Under the pieces are notes generated by a model, which was not told the DNA's origin, made no database searches, and saw only the letters and a list, made by a program, of their open reading frames with translations. DNA of 17,528 nucleotides from positions 1-17,528 of the forward strand of contig NZ_JNLQ01000004.1 in assembly GCF_000703165.1 (NCBI RefSeq), in the 5' to 3' direction. Of this stretch, positions 1-7,610 are shown piece by piece. A program made the translations under genes and the position numbers. The DNA is from Butyrivibrio sp. AE3004 (lineage in GTDB: Bacteria; Bacillota; Clostridia; Lachnospirales; Lachnospiraceae). Position 1 is the stretch's first letter; each line of letters starts with the position of its first letter.

Positions 1-3000
1 AATAATCCCAAGCTTTCCGGAAGCATTGACGAAGTATCCAAACAGCTTGCAGGAAGACTTAAGGACATTGATACAGACGCCATAATGACCGGAACGGACG
101 AAGCGGCAAAGGAGAGCTTAAGGAGCCAGGTAATAAACGCACTGGATGAAATCAGCAAGAATACAAATAACAAGGAGCTGAGGAACACCCTTAGTGATCT
201 TAGCGCTACGGAGATTGATGCGCTCATTAACAGCAAGTATGCAGGTGATATAGCAAAGCAGATAGACATGTTCTCAATGGGAGCATTTGGCGTAAAGCCT
301 GAGACTCTTGATAAGGTCCTTGATATATTTGACGAAGCTGAGAAGTACGGCATTAACAGCAAACAGTATTACAAGCTTGAACAGGACGCTTATACCTTAC
401 TTGCCAATGACCTTGCAGACGGTAAGAGTTTCAGAGATAAGGTGGACGCTTGGCGTTACTTCTCAATGCTTTCAGCGCCTTTGACGCACATAAGGAACAT
501 GGCAGGCAATACACAGAACAACATCCTTACAGGCTTAAAGAATAACCTTAGTGCAGTTATCGAGGCAGCAGCTGACCGCGCTACTAAAGCAAGTGGCGGA
601 CTGGATGGCGGACGTACCAAGTCAATCCTTAACGCCCTGGATAGTGCAGACAGAAGCCTTATAAAGCTTGCAGGTGATGATTTCGACAGTAACGCCTACA
701 GACAGTTTAAGCAGGCAGGAAACAAATACATTAATGTTGAGCGAAGTCTTGAGAACGCCGGGGACGTATGGAAGGACAAAGGTCTTGGAAAAGTCCTTAA
801 CAAGCTTACAGGAGCTAATGAGTATCTTCTTGACGCTGAGGACACATTGTTTGGTAAAGCCAAGTATCAGACATCCTTAGCAGGATTCCTTAAGGCGAAC
901 GGAGCCGATTCTGGCATATTTAACGCCACTGATGATGCAAGTAAGGAACTGCTTGCACAGGCTAGGGAATATGCTCTTAAGCAGGCGAATGAGGCAACTT
1001 TCCACCAGTCCAACGCCTTTGCAAATTGGTGGAGTCAGGGCGTTAAGAACCTAAGAGACAGTGACAAGGCAGGCATGAGGACCCTTGGTAACGTGGCAAA
1101 TGCCTCAATGCCATTCGTAAAGACTCCGTCCAACATCCTTGCACAGGGATGGGAGTATTCCCCTGCAGAATTCCTTAACGTTGCTGCAGATACCATGAAG
1201 CTGAAAAAAGGGACCATGAAGGGAACTGAATACATAGATAAGCTTTCAAAGGCCCTTACAGGTACGGGAATGGTAGGATTCGGTGCCCTGCTTGCACATG
1301 AAGGGATAATCACTATCGGTAACGGAGACGAGGAAGAAAACAAGTTTAACGAGAAGCGCGGCATTAAGCGCCTTACAATGCATGTAGGTGACAACTATAT
1401 TGATATATCGCAGTTTGCGCCCTCAGCCATTCCGCTGCTTGAAGGCGCGGTGATGTACGAGACAATGAGGAATAACAAGGACGGTGACGGAGCAGGAGCA
1501 GTAGACACAATATTCACAGGCCTTGCAACTATCGGAAACACCGTTACGGACATGACGCTGCTTAAGGGTATCAGCGACATAATGTCAGCGGCAAGGTATT
1601 CAGAAGATCCGGTTGATATGGCAGCACAGGTAGGAACCAAGATAGCAGGAAACTACGTAAGCCAGATGCTTCCTACACTTGGAGCAAAGGCAGAAAAGAC
1701 CATTGATGATACAAAACGGACATCCTACACCGACAAGCAGGGAACGTTCAGCAGAGCATTTGATCAGCAGGGACGTTACCTCAAGACAAAGATTCCATTC
1801 CTGCAGGAAGCAGGTGAGAAGCTTGAGGGAAGCGATAACGAGACACTTTCCAAGATAGGCGGATTCCTTACCAATGAGCCTCAGATTGATTCATGGGGTA
1901 ACGAGGTAAAGGTACAGGATTACGGTAACGGGGCCCTTGGAAGATTCGCCAATAATTTCCTTAATCCGTTAGACACTACCACCGATCAGCATGACCGTGT
2001 AGACGAAGAATTAAGGAGCCTGTATAGCGAGGTCAAGGATCCTAAGGTGCTTAATTTTGGAATGACCGACAGTAAAGAGTCAAAGGTTGATGACCATAAG
2101 ATGACCGATAAAGAGTGGACACAGTACCAGAAGACCACGGGAAGCCTTAAGCATGAACTGGCTGAGAACTTCATGGATTCCGAAGGATATGCGGAACTGG
2201 ACGGAGATACCAAGACGGAAGCCTATAACAAACTTAAGGGATTCGCAAAGGCTTATTCACTTAACGAGATGGGACTTAAAGCCCCCAGTAAGTCCAATCA
2301 GGCGCTTATTGATGCATACAAGGAAGGCGGTGCAGGAGCTGTCATTGATTCCGTTATAGGTGACAGTGCAGCCAAGGCAGCAGGCGTAAGGTCGAACAGT
2401 GCGGCTGCAGCCGAGATACAGGAAAGTATTGAAAGCGGTGATACAGAAGGTGCCCAGAAGAAAGCAGACGCGGCACAGCAGCTCAAGGATATAGGACTTG
2501 GATATTCAGCACCACAGAAGGCATACTATGACGCCCTGGAAGGTAATCCGGATCTTAGCGTGGAACAGTTTGCAGAGACCTATAAGAAGCTTGACGCTAA
2601 CGGTAATCAGTCCATAGCGCAGGGAGAATTTATTGATTACCTTAACGCTAACCATGTAAGCGAAAAGGACGCAGCGGCCCTTATCAAGGACTATTATCCA
2701 AAGGACAAGACAAAGATTCCCACTCTTGAAGATGGTACATGGAAAGCCAAGAAGCCAGAGCAGGGAGCAACACAGAGTCAGACCGTAACGGATAATAAGA
2801 CTGGCTCTTATACTGGAAGCAAGGCAGATATAAAGCTTGATAATCCCACAGGTAATGCCACAATGGATGCGAAGCTTAAAGCTAAACAGGCCATGCGTGA
2901 AGAAGCAAAGGCAGGAAAGACATATGATCCTCTTGACCCTGGCAACAGTCTCCCCAGTGCTAACTATGATTTACCGGATGCAGGCTCATGGTCGGTGAAC

Positions 3001-3249
3001 GTTGGCGGCAAGACCTATAATCTTCACGATTCCAAGGGCTATCAGAAGGCACAGAGCCTGGGCGTACCGGATAATACATGGTTGCAGATGTATAAGGAGA
3101 CTGACACAAACGGTAACGGAAGAAATACCAAGGACGAGACGAAGGCATACATTGAACAGCTCGTTAAACTTGGTACGATAGACAAGAGCCAGAGGGCAGA
3201 TTATTTCGATATGCTTAACGGCACAAAGGCTAAGAACCCGTACAGATAA
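1..3249 (+). CDS. Phage-type polyvalent protein, C-terminal part of an origin-spanning gene (LPD38-like)
   Basis: The frame is open from base 1, so the first ATG at 85 is not the true start; the 5' part is at 16560-17528 and the joined protein is about 1405 residues. Seen: a WRYFSML...THIRN motif near bases 451-500, an FVKTPSNI motif near 1111, a hydrophobic glycine-rich segment near 1252-1326, and an LLKGISDI...SQMLPTL stretch near 1558-1680. These resemble the large polyvalent-protein-associated domains (LPD38 type) of phage and conjugative-element proteins that enter the recipient cell with the DNA. Two EF-hand-type loops, DANGNQSIAQGE (2593-2628) and DTNGNGRNTKDE (3103-3138), lie in the C-terminal third. 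No methylase, helicase, peptidase or ADP-ribosyltransferase motif was recognised. Family assignment is from remembered motif style; virion packaging is inference. A terminator follows. Confidence 0.75.
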   Translation, partial: NNPKLSGSIDEVSKQLAGRLKDIDTDAIMTGTDEAAKESLRSQVINALDEISKNTNNKELRNTLSDLSATEIDALINSKYAGDIAKQIDMFSMGAFGVKPETLDKVLDIFDEAEKYGINSKQYYKLEQDAYTLLANDLADGKSFRDKVDAWRYFSMLSAPLTHIRNMAGNTQNNILTGLKNNLSAVIEAAADRATKASGGLDGGRTKSILNALDSADRSLIKLAGDDFDSNAYRQFKQAGNKYINVERSLENAGDVWKDKGLGKVLNKLTGANEYLLDAEDTLFGKAKYQTSLAGFLKANGADSGIFNATDDASKELLAQAREYALKQANEATFHQSNAFANWWSQGVKNLRDSDKAGMRTLGNVANASMPFVKTPSNILAQGWEYSPAEFLNVAADTMKLKKGTMKGTEYIDKLSKALTGTGMVGFGALLAHEGIITIGNGDEEENKFNEKRGIKRLTMHVGDNYIDISQFAPSAIPLLEGAVMYETMRNNKDGDGAGAVDTIFTGLATIGNTVTDMTLLKGISDIMSAARYSEDPVDMAAQVGTKIAGNYVSQMLPTLGAKAEKTIDDTKRTSYTDKQGTFSRAFDQQGRYLKTKIPFLQEAGEKLEGSDNETLSKIGGFLTNEPQIDSWGNEVKVQDYGNGALGRFANNFLNPLDTTTDQHDRVDEELRSLYSEVKDPKVLNFGMTDSKESKVDDHKMTDKEWTQYQKTTGSLKHELAENFMDSEGYAELDGDTKTEAYNKLKGFAKAYSLNEMGLKAPSKSNQALIDAYKEGGAGAVIDSVIGDSAAKAAGVRSNSAAAAEIQESIESGDTEGAQKKADAAQQLKDIGLGYSAPQKAYYDALEGNPDLSVEQFAETYKKLDANGNQSIAQGEFIDYLNANHVSEKDAAALIKDYYPKDKTKIPTLEDGTWKAKKPEQGATQSQTVTDNKTGSYTGSKADIKLDNPTGNATMDAKLKAKQAMREEAKAGKTYDPLDPGNSLPSANYDLPDAGSWSVNVGGKTYNLHDSKGYQKAQSLGVPDNTWLQMYKETDTNGNGRNTKDETKAYIEQLVKLGTIDKSQRADYFDMLNGTKAKNPYR

Positions 3250-3271
3250 GTTATATAAGTCTTATATAAGT
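3249..3271. repeat. Paired 11-bp-phased palindrome, copy 1
   Basis: Two imperfect copies of the 12-bp palindrome ACTTATATAAGT begin 11 bp apart, directly after the stop codon of the polyvalent gene. It belongs to a family of seven such pairs in this element. It is probably a binding site for the element's ribbon-helix-helix partition protein (inference). Confidence 0.7.
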
Positions 3272-3274
3272 CAT

Positions 3275-3306
3275 AAGGGTATATCTCAAGTAGATATGCC
3301 CTTTTT
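3275..3306 (+). terminator. Rho-independent terminator of the polyvalent gene
   Basis: A 12-bp stem (one G-T pair), AAGGGTATATCT against AGATATGCCCTT, with a 5-nt loop, is followed by a run of five T. It lies 26 bp after the stop codon. Confidence 0.85.
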
Positions 3307-3374
3307 GACTGCCTTTAAATATCTAAAACATCATAACTGTTAACGCAGTAATAATAAGGCGTTACGGAATAATG

Positions 3375-3397
3375 ACTTATATAAGTCTTGTATAAGT
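3375..3397. repeat. Paired 11-bp-phased palindrome, copy 2
   Basis: A perfect ACTTATATAAGT (3375-3386), embedded in the 14-bp palindrome GACTTATATAAGTC, is followed 11 bp later by TCTTGTATAAGT. No gene starts within 370 bp, so here the site is unlikely to be a simple operator; it may be part of a dispersed centromere. Confidence 0.7.
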
Positions 3398-3705
3398 CAT
3401 CTTTAAAACTTCCTGCCTCATATCAAGTCGAAAGTCATACATCCCCTGCCCCGGTATCGGACAGCCATACCCTTACTGATCAGGAACTATAATCAGGCAG
3501 CAGGCGTATATTGATTTTATTTAATCAAAAAGATTGATGTATTTTATATATGCCCTTAAAACTCATTTAAAGGCGATTCTAGGCACTTTAGGTTTAAAAC
3601 GATAATTTGTCCGTTAACGGAAATAAAACACGGGCAGCGGTCAAAATATAAGCGTATGGGTATATGCTCAGAGGCATTTATAACAGGATGTTGAAAACAT
3701 ATTGT

Positions 3706-3746
3706 AATACACTGTATTGCTATTTACTTACAAGCCGATATATAAT
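3706..3746 (+). promoter_or_regulatory. Promoter and palindromic operator of the RelB-YoeB operon
   Basis: A -10 box TATAAT (3741-3746) is preceded, 18 bp away, by a weak -35 TTGCTA (3717-3722). A 13-bp palindrome AATACACTGTATT (3706-3718) overlaps the -35, where an autoregulating antitoxin would be expected to bind (inference from this class of operons). Confidence 0.6.
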
Positions 3747-3771
3747 ATATACATGAAAGGAGATAGCAGTT

Positions 3772-4032
3772 ATGGCACAATCTACAATCAGTGTAAGAGT
3801 AAATGACGAAGACAAGAAGCTGTTTGAGAATTTCTGTAAAGAGACAGGGCTTAACGTTACAGTAGCTATCAATATGTTTGTCAAAAGCGTTATACGTGAA
3901 CAGAAGCTGCCTTTTGAAGTCAAGGCAGACCATTTCTACAGTGACGAAAACATGAAGGTACTCAGGAGATCCGTTAAACAGTTGCGCGAAGGTAAAGGAA
4001 AAGAGCATGACATCATTGAGGTGACCAAATGA
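3772..4032 (+). CDS. relB: RelB/DinJ-family antitoxin
   Basis: An 86-residue protein with an N-terminal ribbon-helix-helix pattern: the strand QSTISVRVNDE (3-13) followed by two helices ending near KSVIREQKLPF (38-48), typical of RelB/DinJ antitoxins. The N-terminus would dimerise and bind DNA at its own promoter, while the C-terminal half (about 50-86) would wrap the toxin. The AAAGGAG ribosome site at 3756-3762 fits the ATG at 3772. The last 4 bases overlap the toxin start (ATGA), indicating translational coupling. YoeB is more often paired with YefM/Phd-type antitoxins; RelB-type partners also occur in Gram-positive bacteria. Role on this element: plasmid stabilisation. Confidence 0.88.
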   Translation: MAQSTISVRVNDEDKKLFENFCKETGLNVTVAINMFVKSVIREQKLPFEVKADHFYSDENMKVLRRSVKQLREGKGKEHDIIEVTK

Positions 4033-4292
4033 AAAAGATATGGTCTGATGATGCATGGGACGATTATTTATACTGGCAGACTCAGGACAAGAAAACGCTA
4101 AAGAAAATCAATAGCCTGTTAAAAGACATTGACCGTAACGGATATAAATGCAAAGGAAAACCGGAACCACTTAAGGGAGATCTTAGCGGATTTTGGAGCG
4201 TACACATAGACGAAAAGAACAGACTTGTATTCTGTATCTCAGATGCAGGACTTGAGATTGCACAATGCAGAACACATTACCAGGATAAATAA
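4029..4292 (+). CDS. yoeB: YoeB-family mRNA interferase toxin
   Basis: An 87-residue protein that aligns by eye along its whole length with YoeB (SxxxWDDYLYWQ near the N-terminus, GKPEPLK, GFWS, RLVF, THY). YoeB cuts mRNA in the ribosome A site. The catalytic residues known from E. coli YoeB are at the same positions here: E46 (KPEPLK), R65 (NRLVF) and H83 (RTHY). Two changes stand out: the usual SRRI reads SVHI (57-60), and the residue before R65 is N rather than H. It starts inside the antitoxin stop (ATGA overlap) and ends just before a terminator, making a two-gene operon. Intact and probably active. Confidence 0.93.
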   Translation: MKKIWSDDAWDDYLYWQTQDKKTLKKINSLLKDIDRNGYKCKGKPEPLKGDLSGFWSVHIDEKNRLVFCISDAGLEIAQCRTHYQDK

Positions 4293-4298
4293 TCACTT

Positions 4299-4327
4299 AG
4301 GACTGTCCAGAAGGATGGTCCTTTTTT
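4299..4327 (+). terminator. Rho-independent terminator of the toxin-antitoxin operon
   Basis: A 10-bp stem (two G-T pairs), AGGACTGTCC against GGATGGTCCT, with an AGAA tetraloop, followed by six T. It lies 6 bp after the yoeB stop. Confidence 0.85.
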
Positions 4328-4766
4328 ACTGGGTGTAATTATCTGGAATTGAACAGCTCATGATCCGGTTCCTAATATGCATATAAGTCATACTCCGTAA
4401 CGTTATAAGAAATCCCATAACCAAGCCCACGAATGGCATTTTGAAGCTGAGTTTGACTTCAGATTGACTTCCTATCCGTTATGAGACATTGACTTCCTAT
4501 TTTTCCGGGTATGACTTCCTATTTCTGACTTCCTACTATTAAAGTTTATTGGGACTTTTTTACGTTTCAGATTAGCAACGAGTAATTGGGATACTATGAC
4601 ATATTGATACCTAACTATGACACTTAGACCAGCTTGTCAAAATAACGACCTTTTGGAGGTGAAAATCCTATAAAAGAATAATAAGGAACTATTAATCTAT
4701 TAATACTATTAGGGAATAACGAAAATGGAAGTTTTAAGCGTGGTTATGCGGAAAACTGCACTTTTG
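4328..4766. other. Gene-free left part of the replicon region
   Basis: No convincing gene. It contains a single half-site of the phased palindrome family (GCATATAAGTCAT, 4379-4391), one CCGTAACG motif (4395-4402), the TGACTTCCTAT direct repeats (4455-4536) and an AT-rich stretch (about 4660-4740) suitable for strand opening near the iterons. Confidence 0.5.
4455..4536 (+). repeat. Direct repeats of (T)GACTTCCTAT, second iteron-like family
   Basis: Five copies start at 4455 (truncated, GACTTC), 4466, 4491, 4513 and 4527 (last base changed to C). The copies are in one orientation and spaced 11, 25, 22 and 14 bp, near multiples of a helical turn for several. They lie about 230 bp upstream of the main iterons and do not share their sequence. 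Confidence 0.65.
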
Positions 4767-5109
4767 AAAAACCACCTTTAGTAGACGAAAAACCACCTTT
4801 AGTAGAAAATAAAACCACCTTTAGTAGAAAAATGCCTGATTTTTCCATACCTAACAAGTATTATCTAGCACCTATATGTAAATGGTTTAAACCCTAACAG
4901 TAATACAATGCCTATAAGCTGTCTTTGGTAGCTGAAAAACCACCTTTAGTAGAAAATAAAACCACCTTTGATAGAAAAAACCACCTTTAGTAGAAAACGC
5001 CCTTTTAAGGGTGGAGAATACCGATAAATGGCGTGTATAGGCACCCAATACTAAACAATAGCAGTCATTAAAAACCACCTTTTATCACCTAAAAACCACC
5101 ATATTGATT
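4767..5109 (+). repeat. Iterons of the Rep_3 origin
   Basis: Core ACCACCTTTAGTAGA, flanked by A-runs, occurs at 4771, 4792, 4814, 4939, 4961 (variant ending TGATAGA) and 4980, in direct orientation at 19-22 bp spacing inside two groups separated by about 110 bp. Degenerate copies follow at 5074 and 5095. Directly repeated iterons of about 20 bp immediately upstream of a Rep_3 gene are the standard origin for this initiator class (established); that this is the working origin is inferred. Confidence 0.88.
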
Positions 5110-5131
5110 ATTGGTGGTTTAAATGTATAAT
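5095..5131 (+). promoter_or_regulatory. Autoregulated rep promoter
   Basis: -35 TTGATT (5104-5109) and -10 TATAAT (5126-5131) are separated by 16 bp. The -35 sits between inverted half-iterons, AAACCACC to its left and GGTGGTTT (5113-5120) to its right, so a Rep dimer bound here would block transcription, as in other iteron plasmids (inference). Confidence 0.75.
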
Positions 5132-5152
5132 ATACCTATTGGGGGTTGAACA

Positions 5153-6052
5153 ATGGGAAGAAGAAAAAAGGATGATGGCTTATCAAGGCAAGAACGCCTG
5201 GAGAGATACGAAAGCAATTTTAAGGCGGTACAAAAAAGCATATACCGCCAGGAAGTAACATTTGATACAAACAACTATGTTGTTATGGCTAATTCCATGA
5301 TATTGCATAGCGCAAGCAAGCTGAATCTAAACGAATTAAAGCTATTGCGGTTTATCATAATGCAAACCAAGAAGGGCGATAAAGAACTATATCAATTTGA
5401 AGTTGATATTAAGGAAATGGCTAAAGCTTTGGAAATGAGCGTTAAAACCCTATATCGTGAACTTGATACAATGTCTACTCACTTGATGCAAGAAGTGATT
5501 TTTATAGGCGATAAGGTAAATGATAAATGGAAAAAATTCCATTGGGTTGATGTATGCGAATACGAAAAAGGAAAGATAACAATAAAAATATCTGACGAAT
5601 TGAAGCCGTTTCTTGTTGGGCTACGTGGTAACTTTACCAGGTATAGGCTTTCAGAAATTTTAAGCTTAAATTCTGTTTATGCTATCAGAATTTATGAAAT
5701 ATTGAATGGTTACATGAATGAAAATAATTTGCCACACGCTGATGTAGCTATTGAGGTTTCGATAAGCATTGAGGAAATTAGAAAAGTAACAGATACAACG
5801 GATAAGTTTGAAAGATATTCTAACTTTAAAGCAAAGGTTATTGATACGGCTTTGAAGGAAATAAACCAAAAATCGAATTATCATATTTCAGCTACACCAT
5901 ACAAGGATGGAAGAACAATAGCCGGATTTGATTTCCTGATTGAAAGCCAAGCCGGATATTGGCATAGAACAGAAAAAGGAAAAAACGATATAAAAATAAA
6001 AGCCGTTAATGATGATCTGGACAGACAAATGACATTGGAAGAATTTTTATGA
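5153..6052 (+). CDS. repB: Rep_3 (RepB) family replication initiator
   Basis: A 299-residue initiator of the two-winged-helix Rep_3 family, which binds iterons as a monomer and recruits the host replication machinery; as a dimer it usually represses its own promoter. Seen: the first winged-helix domain about 40-150 (LNELKLLRFIIM, MSVKTLYREL), then the hallmark LRGNFTRYRLSEIL...SVYAIRIYEIL segment (157-184) opening the second domain. GGGGG at 5141-5145 fits the ATG at 5153. Upstream lie iterons and an inverted-iteron promoter; a small gene follows after 13 bp. Composition differs from the rest of the element: more A-rich codons and no TAACG motif on this strand, suggesting separate acquisition. 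Confidence 0.95.
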   Translation: MGRRKKDDGLSRQERLERYESNFKAVQKSIYRQEVTFDTNNYVVMANSMILHSASKLNLNELKLLRFIIMQTKKGDKELYQFEVDIKEMAKALEMSVKTLYRELDTMSTHLMQEVIFIGDKVNDKWKKFHWVDVCEYEKGKITIKISDELKPFLVGLRGNFTRYRLSEILSLNSVYAIRIYEILNGYMNENNLPHADVAIEVSISIEEIRKVTDTTDKFERYSNFKAKVIDTALKEINQKSNYHISATPYKDGRTIAGFDFLIESQAGYWHRTEKGKNDIKIKAVNDDLDRQMTLEEFL

Positions 6053-6065
6053 AAGGGATGGGGCT

Positions 6066-6233
6066 ATGCAAGAAAAAAAACATGGAGTAGAAAGATTGCT
6101 AAATGCAATTTATCAGAATGTGGATGATAACAACATTGATACATTTGCAAGATTGCTGAACTACGAAAAATCACAATTGAAGCAAGACATTGAAGCAATA
6201 AAACTTGTGGAGATTTCCAACAAGGAAAATTGA
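6066..6233 (+). CDS. Small hypothetical protein downstream of rep
   Basis: 55 residues, starting MQEKKHGVERLL, highly charged and predicted mostly helical. The start is 13 bp after the rep stop behind an AAGGGATGGGG ribosome site, and a strong terminator follows 25 bp after the stop, so it is in the same transcript as rep. I do not recognise a family. Position suggests a copy-number or replication accessory role, but nothing in the sequence proves that. Confidence 0.6.
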   Translation: MQEKKHGVERLLNAIYQNVDDNNIDTFARLLNYEKSQLKQDIEAIKLVEISNKEN

Positions 6234-6258
6234 AAAAGTATCAAAGCTGCAAAAATGA

Positions 6259-6290
6259 AAGGTTAGGTTTTTAACACCTAGCCTTTTTTA
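6259..6290 (+). terminator. Rho-independent terminator of the rep operon
   Basis: A 10-bp stem (one G-T pair), AAGGTTAGGT against ACCTAGCCTT, with a 7-nt loop, runs into a T-rich tail. Confidence 0.88.
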
Positions 6291-6522
6291 TTTTTGCCAA
6301 ATGGGTTTGGGGGAACTCCAAGCAAGATTGAACAATGTACGGACATGGGCGCATCTTGCTCTATCCCTTATGTATAGATTTGAACATTAGTTATCTATAG
6401 CAAGCATAGGGAGGTGTATAGACACCATCCCAAAAACTTGTTAGGGAAAGCCCTAAAAACCCTGGAAGGCGTTACGGAAATACAAGAGCAAGATTCGCCT
6501 GTGTATATACACGGCAGCAGGC
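6291..6522. other. Gene-free spacer with an 8-bp inverted repeat
   Basis: No credible gene. AGCAAGAT (6321-6328) and ATCTTGCT (6353-6360) form a perfect inverted repeat around a 24-nt loop. Farther right, a GCGTTACGG motif lies at 6469-6477. A plus-strand frame starting at 6414 has no ribosome site and runs into the convergent repressor gene, so it is not called. Confidence 0.45.
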
Positions 6523-6556
6523 AAAAATTTAAGGACCCCACAGAAATGCGGAGTCC
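6523..6556 (-). terminator. Terminator of the XRE repressor gene (minus strand)
   Basis: Read on the minus strand: a 10-bp stem (two G-T pairs), GGACTCCGCA against TGTGGGGTCC, with a TTTC loop, followed by a T-rich tail. It lies 33 bp beyond the repressor stop codon. Confidence 0.75.
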
Positions 6557-6589
6557 CATTTTATTAACTGACCCCATTTTTGGGGCGAG

Positions 6590-7441
6590 TCATTTTTTCT
6601 GTTTTTTATCATTCTTCTTTTGTGCCTCAGCTGCATATATTGGAGCGTACCATTCTGCAAATATTTCTTTGTCCCTATTACATGCTCTGGACATACTATC
6701 AAGGTCCATATTCATCTGATTTTTAGCAACTGCCTTGAGAAAAGATGTATCAACATTTACAGGTATATTGTCCTCAGGATCCTCAGCAAAAAGAACAAGC
6801 TGCCCGTCAATTGCGAAATATTTTTCATCCTGTTTCATGGCTAAATTGTAATGTGAGTCAGACCATGTATAACGCTTAAATGCATCCAGGAAATTTACAA
6901 ATTTCTTTGAAGTAATCAGGGCATTGATTACGGGAACCTTAAGCGCAAGAAATACAGAATTCCAAGCATCTATAGCCCCCTGCATCACTCCGTAACGTAA
7001 TGTCCTGTCAAAATTATTCATCCAGCGGAGCTTATCAATTGCCTTGTCACTTAGTCCGGTAACGTCATGTATATATTCGTTACCAAGTGATGTGTGATCA
7101 GTACGGCCAAGCAGGTAGTCTACGGAGATAATATTGATATTACCGTCCTTGTCAGTGCGAGTAGAGAAGTAGTCCGCTATTGCTATCAAGGCAGCAGGTG
7201 AGCAGGGCTTTTTCCCAAGAATATAGTCTGATACGGTCCTATCTGTAGCATAGATCTTATTAGCAATCTCTGTTTTAAAACTTGTCAGTGTCCTGTTCTG
7301 AATGATTCCGTACTGGCTAAGAAGTGCGTCCATCCGTTCATGGAATATTTTCTGCTTTTCTGTGTCCAGACAGTCCTTATTTTCTTTTCTTTCCTGCCTC
7401 ATGTCATCAATGAGGGCTTGTATCTCTTTTTTCTTTTTCAT
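6590..7441 (-). CDS. XRE-family (cI-like) transcriptional repressor
   Basis: 283 residues. A lysine-rich coiled-coil-like N-terminus (1-45) precedes a helix-turn-helix domain (about 55-115) that ends in the IAxYFxT...ISVDYLLGRTD pattern typical of clostridial XRE regulators. The rest (120-283) is an uncharacterised helical domain, much longer than a minimal Cro-type protein, and ends in a lysine-rich tail. It is the only clear minus-strand gene and is divergent from the 7695 gene, like a lysogeny repressor facing an early operon. Two similar palindromes in the 253-bp gap are candidate operators. Which signal relieves repression cannot be told; no peptidase or S24 motif was seen. Confidence 0.82.
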   Translation of the reverse strand: MKKKKEIQALIDDMRQERKENKDCLDTEKQKIFHERMDALLSQYGIIQNRTLTSFKTEIANKIYATDRTVSDYILGKKPCSPAALIAIADYFSTRTDKDGNINIISVDYLLGRTDHTSLGNEYIHDVTGLSDKAIDKLRWMNNFDRTLRYGVMQGAIDAWNSVFLALKVPVINALITSKKFVNFLDAFKRYTWSDSHYNLAMKQDEKYFAIDGQLVLFAEDPEDNIPVNVDTSFLKAVAKNQMNMDLDSMSRACNRDKEIFAEWYAPIYAAEAQKKNDKKQKK

Positions 7442-7457
7442 ACTGTGACTCCCGTTT

Positions 7458-7527
7458 AAGAAATATGTTTCCTAATACCAACTGTTATTGATGTGTAAAT
7501 ATGAACTATAAAGGAATTATATTTCCT
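7458..7527. promoter_or_regulatory. Two candidate operators between the divergent regulators
   Basis: AAGAAATATGTTTCCT (7458-7473) and AGGAATTATATTTCCT (7512-7527) share the dyad pattern RGAA-n6-TTCCT with 54 bp between starts, about five helical turns. They lie upstream of the minus-strand repressor start. Binding by the XRE protein is inferred. Confidence 0.5.
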
Positions 7528-7610
7528 CAAAAACTATATTATCATTTATTTATATCAACAACAACCTTGCAAGGGTAAAACATTAAAAATCTAGTAAAAA
7601 TGTGGGTTAA

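Larger units (their letters stand above)
3307..3771. other. Gene-free spacer between the polyvalent gene and the toxin-antitoxin pair
   Basis: About 465 bp with no convincing reading frame. It holds a second phased palindrome pair (3375-3397), TAACG-family motifs near 3333 (GTTAACGCA), 3360 (GCGTTACGG) and 3611 (a perfect CCGTTAACGG palindrome), a small TTGATT/AATCAA hairpin near 3510-3530, and the toxin-antitoxin promoter at its right end. Confidence 0.6.

Noticed and set aside
1035..2486. Several minus-strand and +2-frame reading frames inside the polyvalent gene
   Set aside because: They lie wholly within a well-supported long gene, lack ribosome sites and have unlikely compositions (Ser/Pro/Leu-rich).
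3720..4056. Minus-strand frames over the RelB gene
   Set aside because: Antisense to a clear toxin-antitoxin operon with promoter, ribosome site and terminator on the plus strand.
4887..5078. Minus-strand 63-residue frame
   Set aside because: It is built of the iteron repeats read backwards and has no ribosome site.
4767..5109. CRISPR array
   Set aside because: The repeated units are about 15 bp with short constant A-rich spacing and sit directly before a Rep_3 gene; these are iterons, and no cas genes are present.
6414..6719. Plus-strand 101-residue frame
   Set aside because: It overlaps the terminator and 3' end of the well-supported repressor gene, and no recognisable protein pattern is seen.
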